A stretch of 64,000 nucleotides of DNA from Mastigias papua (GCA_964019165.1 OZ025280.1:13572428-13636427), one strand, 5' to 3'; positions 12,810-24,062 are shown, numbered from the stretch's first letter. The notes: generated from the letters alone by a model not told the origin. Numbers and translations are program-made.

Positions 12810-14234
12810 GTGTATCAAAGAAAAAGGGGAAAGCGAGCTGGAAATCATGTATATAAAAAATCAACAATCTGTCAAATGGGAGTGAACAAAAGCAATCGTG
12901 TGACTATAAACAGACAGCAAAGTCACAAAGTGCAGCAAGTGTCAGAGAAGTCTAGGATAACGCTTGTTAATGCTCAGTCAATGAAAAATAAAGAGCATGC
13001 TTTGTTGGAGCACATTGATGACTTGACTATTGATATTTTGGGAATTACAGAGACATGGATCACAAACAATGATAAGGATAAAGTGTGGAAAAATAGTTGT
13101 TGCTTCAATATTGATGGCTGGAAGGCAGAATTTCAACACAGAAAGGGAAGGCCAGGCGGTGGTTTGTGTCTGGTTTATAGAAGCCACATCAAAGTAAAAA
13201 GGATTAAGGCTGGGGAAATGAAATCATTTGAATTTGGTCTATGGAGGGCTTGCTATAAAAATGTCTCACTCCATATTATGCTTATTTATCGCCCACCTCG
13301 ATCCTTGACCCACCCAGTTGAAACAGCACTATTTTTGGAAGAATATCCTGAATTTTTGAGTGAAATTCTATCACAACATAAGAACATAATCATAATGGGT
13401 GATTTCAACATCTGGATTGATGACAGGAATAATAAAGATGCTAATACTTATCTTAGAGCTATGGAATCCCTTGGATTAGAGCAACATGTGACATTCTCAA
13501 CACACAATAAAGGACACACACTTGACCATGTGTTTACAGAGTCTGGCAGCAAAGTGATAGTTGATTGTAAACCTGGGATTTATATTTCAGACCACAGAAG
13601 TGTGATGGTTGAGGTAAACATTCCAAAAGAGAGCATCTCAAAAGTCACCAGAACACAGATGATGCTGAAAAACCTCAACATTGAGGAACTGAGTAATAAC
13701 TTGGATTTCACATATGTCAATGACTCTGTTGATTCAGTTGATGAATGTGTAAAGGTACTTGAGGGAGAGGTTAAGAGAAGCTTAGACATAGTTGCTCCTG
13801 TTAAAACATTCACTATGGTAGTCAGACAGAGGAAAGACTGGTTTGATGAAGAAGTATCTGATCAGAAAAGAAAGGTCAGAAGAGAGGAAAGGAAATGGAT
13901 CAAGTATGGAGAACAACAACAGTGGAGGGTATACCATCATGAAAGAGATACGTATAATTATATGATATCAGAGAAGAAAACCAAAATACTGTCTGATAAA
14001 ATTCTAATGTGCAAAGGAGATACAAAAGCACTATACAATACATTCAACAAAATAACAGGATCAAAATCAGAAAATCAGATGCCAGAAGGGAAATCAGAGG
14101 ATCAACTTGCCACAGAGTTTGCTGAGGTTTTTACAATCAAGATACAGAAAATCAGAGAAGAACTTAAGGAAAACCCAAAATATGTTTCAAAAAAGAATCA
14201 CTCAGTTGCAGGGTTTAGCAAGTTTAAAATTTAA
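12810..14234 (+). CDS. LINE endonuclease and linker, ended by an in-frame stop
   Basis: Apurinic/apyrimidinic-type endonuclease domain, residues about 50-270. Visible motifs are LVNAQSMKNK, GITETWI (catalytic Glu), IYRPPR, IMGDFNIW, HTLDHVFTE and ISDHRSVMVEV (catalytic Asp-His). It nicks target DNA to prime reverse transcription. A Lys/Glu-rich linker follows. TAA at 14232-14234 interrupts a frame that continues without shift into the reverse transcriptase (14235-15797), so the two were originally one protein of about 995 residues. Confidence 0.88.
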   Translation: MYQRKRGKRAGNHVYKKSTICQMGVNKSNRVTINRQQSHKVQQVSEKSRITLVNAQSMKNKEHALLEHIDDLTIDILGITETWITNNDKDKVWKNSCCFNIDGWKAEFQHRKGRPGGGLCLVYRSHIKVKRIKAGEMKSFEFGLWRACYKNVSLHIMLIYRPPRSLTHPVETALFLEEYPEFLSEILSQHKNIIIMGDFNIWIDDRNNKDANTYLRAMESLGLEQHVTFSTHNKGHTLDHVFTESGSKVIVDCKPGIYISDHRSVMVEVNIPKESISKVTRTQMMLKNLNIEELSNNLDFTYVNDSVDSVDECVKVLEGEVKRSLDIVAPVKTFTMVVRQRKDWFDEEVSDQKRKVRREERKWIKYGEQQQWRVYHHERDTYNYMISEKKTKILSDKILMCKGDTKALYNTFNKITGSKSENQMPEGKSEDQLATEFAEVFTIKIQKIREELKENPKYVSKKNHSVAGFSKFKI

Positions 14235-15797
14235 ACACAGGAAGAGGTGGAAAAACTAATAAAAGGAATGTCAACAAAGTCCTGTGAACTAGATGCCATG
14301 CCTACAAATATTCTGAAAAATGACATCATCCTGAAGAAAATTCTACCAGTTATCACTAAACTGATCAACTTGTCACTGCAACAAGGAGTTTTTGCAAAAG
14401 AATGGAAATTATCAATTGTCAGACCAACATTGAAGAAAATAGGATTAGAACTTTTATTGGATAATTATAGGCCAGTAAGCAACTTGAGTTTCTTGTCAAA
14501 AGTACTGGAAAAAGCTGCTCTGGTACAATTAATGGAACACTGCGGCAGCAATGATTTACTTCCAGACTATCAGTCAGCCTACAGAGAGAGCTATAGTTGT
14601 GAAACAGCACTAGTTAAAATATTTAATGATATCTTATGGAAGATGGAAAAGCAAGAAGTGACAGCATTAGTGGCAATTGATCTTAGTGCGGCATTTGATA
14701 CAGTGGACCATGATATCTTGTTAGATGTACTATCCATGCACTTTGGTATTGTAGGAGTAGCTCTTAGCTGGCTTGAATCCTATCTTCGATGTCGCAAGTT
14801 CAAGGTCAATGTAGGATCAGAATATTCTCCACTAAAGGATGTGATGTGCTCTGTCCCCCAAGGGTCATGTTTGGGGCCAGTTCTCTACCTAATCTATGCC
14901 AGTACGATAGCAGATATTATCCCTGAAAACCTGCATATCTATGGTTATGCTGATGATCATGCTTTAAGTACATCTTTCAAACCAAGTCACCACCAAGATG
15001 AATGTGAAGGCAACCAGAAACTACAGGGAATTTGTCTTGCTGTGAAAGACTGGATGGATAGCAATAGACTGAAAATGAATCCCTCTAAAACGGAGTACAT
15101 ATACTTTGGTTCTTCTTATCAACTTACAAAATGTGAGAATAAGAGCCTTGATGTTAATGGAGAGCTAGTTGAGAGGACTGAAGTAATAAAATACCTTGGA
15201 GCCTATATGGATGAACAACTCAACATGCAAAAACATATAACGGAGATGTGTCGAAAAGCAATGTATGGATTGTACAGATTGAAACAAGTGAGGACAGTTT
15301 TAACAGATGAAGCTGCAGAAACAATAGCTGTGGGTATAGTGATGTCCCACCTAGACTATTCGAATGCAATCTTGATTGGCCTACCACAACATGAAATTAA
15401 TAGGCTGCAAAGAGTACAGGTGTTAGCTGCCAGAGCTATACTAGGAAGGAAAGCTCATGAAAGTAGCACAAGATGTCTTAAACAACTTCATTGGTTACCT
15501 ATACATCTCAGAATTGAACACAAAGTTCTAACTCTAGTTTTTAAGGCACTGAAAGGCACAGCTCCTCAATATCTGAAAGATATGCTGAAGCTAAGTAAAA
15601 GTGTGAGACAATTAAGATCAAACAATATGTACATGAAACTAGATATTCCCAGAGTAAAGAGAGAATCATTTGCAAACAGATCATTCAGTGTAATGGGACC
15701 ACGACTGTGGAATGACATTCCTAATGATGTAAAACAATGCGTTAATGTTGAAACATTTAAGAAAAAGTTAAAGACCTTTCTATTTAATAAGTTTTAG
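14235..15797 (+). pseudogene. LINE reverse transcriptase, continuation after the stop
   Basis: Same frame as the endonuclease ORF; first Met at 14247. RT blocks: LDNYRPVSNLSFLSKVLEKA, YQSAYRESYSCETAL, AIDLSAAFDTVDHDILLDVL (catalytic Asp, ~14680), SVPQGSCLGPVLYLIYAS and YGYADDHAL (catalytic YADD, ~14942). The C-terminal region ends KKLKTFLFNKF just before the stop. The LSAAFDTVDH block is typical of L2/CR1-type elements. Only the single upstream stop breaks the whole protein, so the insertion is fairly young. Confidence 0.88.
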
Positions 15798-15905
15798 ATG
15801 GACATTTTAAGCTTTTAGGAACTTTTAGGAACTGTGAAGCGCACTTGAGGATGTTAGATCAAAAATGCGCTATATTAAGTGATTTATTTGTATTTGTATT
15901 TGTAT

Positions 15906-16061
15906 AACTGCGCATTCTTGGATAAGAGTTCCAAGGATGGTACACATCATTTGTTGAAGTGTCTCTGAGGAGCCAGGCATACCTTGGGCGGAAACGATGT
16001 AAACACGGAGGCCACGGAATGGGGCAAGAGTGGCACGCCACTTCATAGATGCTTTAAGAAG
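15906..16061 (-). pseudogene. Ty3/Gypsy-like pol, 5' part of reverse transcriptase
   Basis: The minus strand reads LAPFRGLRVYIVSAQGMPGS, followed by about 30 codons that lead straight to the LINE insertion point (AACTGC, 15906-15911). The sequence continues in the same frame at 8579 downward with the ADDLYIGG box. Everything N-terminal to it (gag, protease, RT fingers) is absent: the next base rightwards belongs to the 103-bp repeat. Confidence 0.78.
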
Positions 16062-16164
16062 TGTTACCAAAAACAAATTTTGCTGGATTCAAACCTCAAT
16101 TAGGAGTTATTCTACTTGACATTGACTAGATATAAATTGGGACCCATGGAGATATGAAGTAAAA
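16062..16164. repeat. 103-bp direct repeat, copy 2
   Basis: Partner of the unit at 3393-3495, same length and about 87% identical by eye. It starts TGTTACC and ends AAGTAAAAC, where the other copy ends AAGTAACA. Confidence 0.45.
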
Positions 16165-17585
16165 CTGCTGGTCACTCAAAAGGGGGCAGAGCAGAGTTAA
16201 CCCAAAGTAAATGAACATAACAGCAATATTACAACAAACTTGTCATTCTTGTCAAAATATGCCACAATCTTGAGGGCCTAAGGCCAACCTGCAAGAATTT
16301 CTTTGTCTGTATACTATAGTAACAACTCATTTCATTCTTATCTGCAGAAGAAGGGTGCTAAGACTGTGGGAAAAGGGTAGCACATTTTGTTATGTTACAT
16401 AAAAATGAAAGTAAAAAAAACTGCAATGTGCTTTGTTAGCACCATGTACAGTGGGAAAGGACACTGAATCATCTAGTCCCAACTGCATATGATGCTTACT
16501 ATTTAATATAGATAGATCAAGGTAAGTAAAGTTCATCTCACATCAGATATCCCATGATTTGCAGAAATAAGAATGTAAAAGGCACATAAAAGATGTCCAG
16601 AAAATACTTTCGTACGCATATAGATTGGACAAGTGCAAACATAAAATAATACTATGCATCTGATGTAACAGTAGTTTTCTAGAACTCAAGTATTGTGGCT
16701 TGCAAGGGGGGCAGGAGGGTCTTCTGGTTTTTGTGACAAAGTGTGGCAGGGGGTGGAAGGGTTGTTTTGCAGTGTGATGTCACATTTTGTACAACAACTC
16801 AATGTGTACCACATTTTGCTTCATTCATTCTGCAAGCCTGGACCTGTCATAGAAGAAATTTAGCTTCACATTTAAAAATAATCCGGCAATCCTATTTTGA
16901 TGCCATTTTGAGGCAAGAAAAGGCATAATAGGCACATTATTGCAAAATCAGAAAAATATTCTATTGAAATTCATAATGTGATGTAATTAGAGGTGGGTGA
17001 GTAGTGTTGAATTTGTGACAAAGTGTGACAGGGAGTGGCTAGGTTTCCAAACATGCCAAAAGTAGTGTGATGTAATAGGTGAATGGTCCCTAATTTAAGA
17101 ACAAAGTAAGAACACTCCTGTCTCTGAATTTGGGAGAAATTCAAAACAACCAGCCTGAACCACAATTTTACTGGTTCCTCTAAAACAAAGTAGTGTATAC
17201 CAAAAATGGTATTTAATAGGTGATGGTTTCTTTTTGCAAACTCATATCAAATTAACATTGCCAAGTCTACAGAACTGAATACAACAGCTGTGATCAGCAT
17301 GCTTTTCTTGATAGGTTTTACTTGCAGACCAAAGTATTTTGTCCAAAAATTGCTTCACAGTGAAAAGTATGCAATGTCTTCAGATGTTTCATTAACTACT
17401 GTCATTAATAGTTCTTATAGCAAGTTATGTAGCTGTAAATCATATGATCAAAAATTGAATAAGAAACAGATACCATGCCAAGCACTTTCCAATAAACAAC
17501 TAGTACTATACTAATACTATTAGCAATAGGATTTTGCCTGCTTTGAAGGCAAAGGACATAGAACACAGCACAAGAGTGAAGCTAA
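16165..17585. other. No gene seen
   Basis: Low-complexity AT-rich DNA with only short chance ORFs. Two similar phrases, TTGTGACAAAGTGTG followed by GCAGGGGGTGG or ACAGGGAGTGG, occur at 16732 and 17017, suggesting an old local duplication. Confidence 0.5.
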
Positions 17586-17867
17586 AGGTCGGTTTACACG
17601 ATCAACTTTGCAACAGATTCGCATCATATTTCTAGGTAGAAACACATTCGATGGTCATCAGTGATCGTGTAAACACACTAAAATTCGCCTCATATTTCGA
17701 CTCTTTCGCTCTAAAATTCTCATCATAGTTGCGTTTTGAGGTAAAAACTTTTTGAACTGAGGTCAAGGTTTTTGGGCTTCATATGTCTTCAAAGACGCTG
17801 ACTTCCAAGCCTCACTTTCACATACAGTGGATAGCCCCCTGTTAAAGTTGCCTAGGCCTTTTCGTAC

Positions 17868-18233
17868 ATGGATGAGAGTGCAGGAATGACTACAGACGAG
17901 TCTCAAAGGAGGAAGAAAAAGCAGAAAGCATTCGAATGGCATGACTTGCAAGTAGAGACATTAATAGACGCTTGGTCTCATGAACCAGTTCTCTACAACT
18001 CCAGCCATGAAGAATACCACATAAAAGACAAAAGACAATTAGCTATTGATCATTTGCTAACTCGTATTCAAACAGATGTTGAACCCCCTTTTCCTTCAAG
18101 CGAAGACATTGTAAGGAAGTTAGCCAATATTCACTGTTATTTTGTTGTCAAGAAAAACAAAATTGAGCAAGTAGAAACAAGTGGCAGTGGCACCAATACT
18201 ATTTACAAGACGAAGTGGCAGTGTTTTGATTGA
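17868..18233 (+). CDS. MADF/Myb-like DNA-binding protein of the Harbinger element
   Basis: 121 codons. After a basic stretch (SQRRKKKQKAF), residues about 22-90 form a Trp-based helix-turn-helix domain: EWHDLQVETLIDAWSHEPVL, then HIKDKRQLAIDHLLTRIQ. In Harbingers this second protein binds the element ends and helps the transposase enter the nucleus. The frame ends at 18233 with no long C-terminal tail, so the copy may be truncated. It converges on the transposase remnant at 18491-18829. Confidence 0.72.
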   Translation: MDESAGMTTDESQRRKKKQKAFEWHDLQVETLIDAWSHEPVLYNSSHEEYHIKDKRQLAIDHLLTRIQTDVEPPFPSSEDIVRKLANIHCYFVVKKNKIEQVETSGSGTNTIYKTKWQCFD

Positions 18234-18490
18234 CTGCCATTTCTTTCTGATAACGTCACACCCAGAAATACTCATTCAGATATACGATAAACAATACCAA
18301 AATTTGGAAGCAAAGTCAGTGCATTTTGAAGCGGAAGATCAATACAGAAACTTTGGGGGGGGGGCGGGGTGAGCCCCCAAAAATGAACAAAATGTAAACA
18401 GGGGGGACTCTGCTCCCCAGAGCCCCCTAGAAATTACCCCTGATATAATATAACTGAATCATACGGAAAGATAGTGTTAATCATTAACTG

Positions 18491-18829
18491 CTAAAAGCGG
18501 AAAGAAATATATTGGTTATGAAGTGCTGTCCAATGATGATGCAATGGAATAAGTGCTACCTGATATGTGTCAGTGTTCATTCTCAAAAATCGCCTAAAAT
18601 CCTCATTATCATGGAGTTTTAGCTCCTGAACAAAAGTGTCATACAACCCTTTCTCGTGTCTAGAACTACACAACTCTGCCACCCACTTGCGTCGTTTTCT
18701 TCGCCTATACAGCTCTTGTGTTTTAAAAGCAGCTCCTAGTAAAACAAAGCATACAGCGGCTCTTCTATGTTCATCACCGCTACTGTTGTCATCACTTGAA
18801 AATCCCATATAGTTTACATCTCTAGCCAC
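18491..18829 (-). pseudogene. Harbinger transposase, N-terminal remnant
   Basis: 112 codons on the minus strand from ATG at 18829. The segment RRRKRRKWVAELCSSRHEKG followed by LKLHDNEDFRRFLRMNTDTY is the usual N-terminal part of HARBI1-like nucleases, just before the DDE core. The catalytic domain is missing: after LIPLHHHW the frame enters unrelated, GC-rich sequence. This deletion makes the element non-autonomous. Confidence 0.78.
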
Positions 18830-19149
18830 TCCTTAATATTCAACGAAGTTAGAAGGGGGGGGGAGGTAGCGCATTAAGGATCTACAATGCAGCGGGAAAT
18901 GGGGAGCCTCAATATAAAGCCGAGGCTTGGAGATCGGTGTCTTTGAAGACATATGAAGCCCAAAAACGTTTTTGAGTTCAAACAGGTTTTACCTCAAAAC
19001 GCAACAATGATGAGGATTTTAGAGCCAAAGAGTCAAAATATGATGCGACTTTTAGTGCGTTTATACGATCAAAGATGACCACCATATGTTTTCTACGTAA
19101 AAATATGATGGAAATCTGTTGCGACATTGATCGTGTAAACCGACCTTAA

Positions 19150-19749
19150 GAGCTGCAATTTGGGTATGTCAACACTTATACAAGAGGGAAGAATGCCTTG
19201 TAAGCAAAGTGTGAGATCAATGCATTTCTTCCTGACTTCACTGATGTGAAATCTCTTTGACAACCTCTTATATTCACATCCACCATTGTTTACAGGCTTT
19301 GACTTCATCAGCCTATTTGATCAGCTATCTAAAACCTGTACTTTACCGGTAAAGTACAGGTAGGCCATAGAACACATACACATCAATCTTCAAATTAACA
19401 ACCTCGACTTAGACACTGGTTCACTGACTTTGAGCGAGATTTTGTTGGTCTACAATAACATGCTTGTAGAAACGGAGCTTATGAAAACTTGCCGCAAAAT
19501 GTGTTTAAATATTTTCCCTCACCTTTTGGCTCTATAGAAAAACGTTCCCTGGCTTCCCCTGGCCTACCTTACCACTGATACTTTTCTCCCCGACTTTCCA
19601 GGACGTATGAACCCTGTATCATTATTGACTCTATATCACATGTTATGTTCCTGCAAATTGATTGGAAGATGAACACTATTCTTGAAACTTCTTCCATGTG
19701 ATACATTATTATATTAGATTGATATGCTATTGAAACAACACATTCTTTT
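19150..19749. other. No gene seen; contains a long palindrome
   Basis: Non-coding spacer between the Harbinger element and the tandem duplication. Its one structured feature is the perfect palindrome at 19334-19361. Confidence 0.6.
19334..19361. repeat. 28-bp perfect palindrome
   Basis: A perfect 28-bp inverted repeat with no loop, centred on ACCGGT (core GTACTTTACCGGTAAAGTAC). It could form a cruciform or be the joined ends of a small element. Confidence 0.9.
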
Positions 19750-20230
19750 GTTCATTAATATACAAGTGTTTAGGTGGCTTATGCTTCTTATGATTGATCC
19801 AATAGAAACCCAAATAACTGTAACACAAATTTTGACAAAACATTTCCAATCCAGGGCAATTTTTGGTAAACTGGGCACTTTTCAGGACCAAACTGTGTTT
19901 CTGATGACATGTTGGCTTGTTTTTTCTTGATATAAGGAATAAGGACATCTTCTGGATACCCACTGTCACTTAGCAGTTCTTTTATGTGTCCAGCTCAGAA
20001 TCTAACTTAGTTTTGGAGCAAATCATAAGTGCCCTATGACCTATAGTTTTGATACCATTGATGCCCCTTCCCTTTGGGCTGAAGGAATCCGAACAGAGGT
20101 GTTGGCCAGTAAATGCTAGTTTCCTGTAAATGATAGGATGAGAGTGACGACAAAAAGAGACCACATTTTAATATTTGACGACTGTTCCATGATATATTTT
20201 ACTTAAAATGACTATTCCATGACTAATCCA

Positions 20231-20273
20231 GTGTAACTATACACGTTTCGACTCGTGCTCGAGTCATCTTCAG
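20231..20273 (-). other. Hairpin in the Penelope 3' end, hammerhead-like
   Basis: On the minus strand the order is CTGAAGA, a 6-bp stem GACTCG/CGAGTC with loop AGCA, then GAAAC, then GTGTA/TACAC. CTGANGA, stem, GAAA is the layout of the hammerhead ribozyme core, which is known in Penelope-like elements. One extra U separates CTGAAGA from the stem and stem I is weak, so catalysis is doubtful. In copy B (23755-23793) one base of the stem is changed. Confidence 0.3.
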
Positions 20274-20544
20274 TATGAGGATACTATGATAAGACCAAAA
20301 TATATAGTGGGGGTGGATCAAAAATCACGTAGTAGGAATGGACGAATAGGAAAGATGTTGAAGAAAAGGACGAATTAGGAAGCACTTAGAAAATATACAG
20401 CAGTAAACAACATATTGGAGGTACACAGCAAACATAATAACAAATAAAAGACAAATCACTAGGGAGAGTATAGGTACCAAAAGTGTATAGAAATGGAAAT
20501 ACTTCGAACAATGATCAGAATAAAACGATGGAAATAGAAGATTG

Positions 20545-20835
20545 CTAGGAGTGTAGGTTGGGTCTATCCCTTTGAATAAGGAGACTTTCATGAATAAGAA
20601 GCTCGAAGGTCATGCTAGTTTTACTGATGATCGAGAAATCCTCAAGTGTGCCCTCATGGCCTGATTGTGTTATATGATCCCCAACCGATGAAGAACTAGG
20701 GCAGGAACGTTTACCTCCACTTTTATTAGTCCCCAGGTGCTCATAACAGAGAATCTTAAGATTTCTGGATGTCTTACCGTAATAAGTGCCACTGCAGCCA
20801 CTACATGAGTACTTATAAATGACGTTAGAGCACAC
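20545..20835 (-). pseudogene. Penelope-like element, GIY-YIG endonuclease end, copy A
   Basis: 96 codons on the minus strand. IYKYSCSGCSGTYYGKTSRN carries the Cys-rich insert and the GIY-YIG-type core; DHITQSGHEGTLEDFSIISK and LLIHESLLIQRDRPNL complete the domain, with the catalytic Glu probably in the last segment. This endonuclease sits at the C-terminus of Penelope reverse transcriptases and nicks the target. No RT domain is readable upstream on the minus strand, so the copy is truncated. Downstream lies a 3' UTR with the hammerhead-like hairpin. Confidence 0.85.
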
Positions 20836-22089
20836 TAGAGGTGGGAGGAGGTCCTTAAATGTAAAGATTGAAGATACCTGTAAATGCTGATCAGAAATTC
20901 AGTGCCCCTTCTCCACTCACATGTGATGTCATCTGGAAGTAGAGGATTTGGAATATTACTTTGCACAACAAACAACAGATCTTGGGTCTCAGATCATGTA
21001 GTATTCACAGACTATGAGTTAAGCAGAATGAAGACAACTGTAAATGCCATTAGGATAACGTTCAAAGGATGATATGCAAGTGGATATTCTGTAAGGGTAT
21101 TCATAGGGGAATGCGAGTTGACAGATGATGAGGTGAATGGACGGTGTTCTAATGATCGGCAGTTGAAAGGTTGCACATAGATGATAGTCAAGTCATAACA
21201 ATGCAATGTTCTGGGAATGTATGAGATTGTCAAGTCTTTTCTGTTTTTAAGAAGTGTCCAAAGAATGTGCTGGGGATCAAACAATCTCACTCATACTCAG
21301 TTTACAACAAGAGAGCACTGCAATCCCTAATCTTGATTCAGGAATGGTCTTCAATTGTCAGCAGCATGGCCACTAGGTTCCACGTACTTGCTTAAAGACA
21401 CTGATTATAATTTTGATTATAATCTGCATTAATCCTTAGAAAGAGCAACTTGAATGATAACAGGTTGTATGCCTATTCTTGTTAAACTGAGAGAAAAACA
21501 TGCATTTAGAACCAAATGACCAGCTAATATATCAGATTCTAAAAATATGCATGGCTCAATTTCTAAGTGACTTCATTACTTCCTATTGCATTTTGAGATC
21601 TGTGCAAGTGCTACCAGTTATTCATATATCTAACTGTCTAACAAACCTGGATGGGAAAGTAAGGTGCTCCCACCCATCACGAGTCTGGGGTTACACCTTC
21701 GACAAGTGTAAAGCAACCCCAAGCCACCCAAATCAGGGTAACGAGGAAAGTACTGGGAAGCAGCAGTAATGGATGGTATCATCGGCAGAATATCTGTATA
21801 TGGGACAACTGGGGGATCACCAGTCCTAGTTCGTTGGACAATCCCCTAGTTAGATGGGGCTGCACAGAAGGCACTAGCAAACCACTTCTGTATCTCTGCC
21901 AAGAAAATTCTCTGAATAATGATTAGACATAGAAATGTAAAACACTTGATGCTGCAACACATCAGACCCCCAGGTTGGATTGGGCCTATAGCATTACTAG
22001 CGAAGGAGAACAGGACCATATGGGTATACCTGGCTGCCATGATGCAACTGGGAAAAACCCTGTTGGAGGATCAGTTGCGGAAAATATCA
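20836..22089. other. Uncharacterised stretch of the duplication unit
   Basis: No recognisable domain. An ORF at 21500-21769 (+) ends in RVWGYTFDKCKATPSHPNQG and keeps its frame in copy B (25020-25289) with a few substitutions, so it may be a remnant of element coding or leader sequence. Confidence 0.4.
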
Positions 22090-22195
22090 CCAGATTCAGA
22101 AAGAAGGGTTCTAGGTTTTCGAAATTGCACACAATTGCAACATGGAATGCAAGGACAATGAGTCAAGGGAAACTATTTTCGTACTTGGAGATAGT
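22090..22195 (+). pseudogene. RTE-type LINE endonuclease, N-terminal fragment, copy A
   Basis: In one frame the sequence reads KLHTIATWNARTMSQGKL, the conserved first motif (TWNxRTM) of the apurinic-type endonuclease of RTE-like LINEs. The endonuclease does not continue: within about 20 codons the sequence switches to the unrecognised ORF. The same junction is present in copy B at 25360-25400. Confidence 0.7.
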
Positions 22196-23260
22196 GAGTT
22201 ACCTAAGACTACAGCTAGAGCTATAGATCTTTCGAAATTTGTGATTGATAAAGCTGATAGAATGTCAATGTCCATGACAACTGAACGAGCTAAAGTCCAT
22301 AAATTGCAGAAGTGTATGGACCAGAACCCTCCATATCAACCGGCTTTGGATTCAGCTGACTTGGCCGCTGTTCACAAGATGAAGCCGGACGGAGACTGTG
22401 CTTGGCTAGAGGGAGTGTACGTTCCAGCACAGATATTTTCAGCATTGATGTGGAATAATATAGCCAAAGCGTTCAAAGGATTCACCATTCCCTGGATAGT
22501 TGAGCTCAAGTTCTGTGATTTGACGGGAGGCACAACCAAGACAAGCAGGCATGCAAATCGTTGGACCAGAATAGCCAAATGTATTGGCACTATAATAGAA
22601 GCCAGTGATTTGCAGCTGGGCGACAAGAGAGCCTTGGTCCCTCAAGGTGTTGACCCAACTGCAATGATGGATAGGCCATTGACCAACAAATTGCTGCTAG
22701 ATGTTTATACTTCATTAGCTGATGCAGAGACATGGACTGGGTTTATTGATGATGCCAGGTTAGTGCCACTCAGGACAGAGGAGATATATGAGAGACATGC
22801 AGAAAGATATAATGCTGTCTACGAGGCCTACCCATTTCAAGGTACGGGGGGCGCTGTTCATGTACATACCACAGAGAATAGGACAGCTCCCCATGTGGAT
22901 TGACATCTACAGGCATGAGAAGATCGATCACAGTTACATAATACAGCTGGTTGAAGATGGCAGGAAGACTTACTCTTCCCTTCCTCACCATTGACATCAA
23001 GACTACCAACAGTAATCTGGCTGTTTTTTAAGATATAACAGCCCTTGAACAGCTGGCAAAGAATGTGCATGCAGCGAAGTTGTCAGAAGAGGGCTTCCGG
23101 ACGTTCAAGGGCGATATAGATCGATTCAAGGTTGATATAGTTGGAAGTGCTAGTCAAAGAAAAGGTTACACACTTGACCCACCACTGTTTAGTGAACAGG
23201 ATGCTCTCAAAGACACACTTCAACCACCAACTACTGAGGCAGTGTCATCACCATCCATTA
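22196..23260 (+). pseudogene. Unrecognised protein-coding sequence, about 350 codons (copy A)
   Basis: An open frame (22142-22903) carries a protein-like, evenly mixed composition: residues include LSKFVIDKADRMSM, WIVELKFCDLTGG and RWTRIAKCIGTIIEASDLQL. At a GGGGGG run (22846-22851) sense passes to another frame (YIPQRIGQLPMWIDIYRHEK, to a stop at 22994). A further segment follows with AAKLSEEGFRTFKGDIDRFK and QRKGYTLDPPLFSEQDALKD, to about 23260. The true N-terminus is uncertain because the first codons overlap the LINE endonuclease fragment. I do not recognise the family. It could be a captured host gene, a transposon accessory protein or an integrated RNA-virus gene; nothing here decides. 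Confidence 0.5.
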
Positions 23261-24062
23261 GTGTTCATTTATATACAAGTGTTTAGATGGCTTACGCTTC
23301 CTATGATTGATCCAATAGAAACCCAAATAACTGTAACACAAATTTTGATTGACGAAACATTTCCAATCCAGGGCAATTTTTGGTAAACTGGGCACTTTTC
23401 AGGACCAAACTGTGTTTCTGATGACATATTGGCTTGTTTTTTCTTGATATAAGGAATAAGGACATCTTCTGGATACCCACTGTCACTTAGCAGTTCTTTT
23501 ATGTGTCCAGCTCAGAATCTAACTTAGTTTTGGAGCAAATCATAAGTGCCCTATGACCTATAGTTTTGATACCATTGATGCCCCTTCCCTTTGGGCTGAA
23601 GGAATCCGAACAGAGGTGTTGGCCAGTAAATGCTAGTTTCCTGTAAATGATAGGATGAGAGTGACGACAAAAAGAGACCACATTTTAATTATTTGACGAC
23701 TGTTCCATGATATATTTTACTTAAAATGACTATTCCATGACTAATCCAGTGTAACTATACACGTTTCGACTCATGCTCGAGTCATCTTCAGTATGAGGAT
23801 ACTATGATAAGACCGAAATATATAGTGGGGGTGGATCAAAAATCACGTAGTAGGAATGGACGAATAGGAAAGATGCGGAAGAAAAGGACGAATTAGGAAG
23901 CACTTAGAAAATATACAGCAGTAAACAACATATTGGAGGTACACAGCAAACATAATAACAAATAAAAGACAAATCACTAGGGAGAGTATAGGTACCAAAA
24001 GTGTATAGAAATGGAAATACTTAGAACAATGATCAGAATAAAACGATGGAAATAGAAGATTG

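Larger units (their letters stand above)
12531..15905 (+). mobile_element. L2/CR1-type LINE, nearly complete
   Basis: It has a 5' UTR (12531-12809), one long reading frame (endonuclease plus reverse transcriptase, broken by a single stop) and a short 3' UTR. The 3' end is a (TATTTG)n microsatellite tail at about 15887-15905, typical of L2/CR1 elements, which lack poly-A. A 6-bp target duplication AACTGC is at 8580-8585 and 15906-15911. Taking out everything between the two copies brings the Gypsy-like RT back into one reading frame. The left copy is separated from this 5' UTR by the TIR element, which therefore appears to have landed at a TA near the LINE's 5' end. Confidence 0.85.
17586..19146. 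mobile_element. PIF/Harbinger element, internally deleted, 1561 bp
   Basis: Long imperfect TIRs lie at 17586-17813 and 18921-19146 (outer end AGGTCGGTTTACACGATCA). A 3-bp TAA duplication is on both sides (17583-17585, 19147-19149). TIR-bounded elements with a TWA target duplication and two genes, one Myb/MADF-like and one transposase, define PIF/Harbinger. Both gene types are found here, facing each other, with the transposase cut short. Confidence 0.88.
19750..22790. repeat. Tandem segmental duplication, copy A
   Basis: From GTTCATT at 19750 to the GACAGAGGAG phrase near 22785, this segment is repeated at 23263-26012 with only a few percent difference. Copy A holds about 290 bp (roughly 21837-22127) that copy B lacks. 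Contents: Penelope 3' end (minus), an uncharacterised stretch, the start of an RTE-type LINE, and the first part of an unrecognised ORF. The ORF runs on beyond the copied part to about 23260. Confidence 0.92.
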
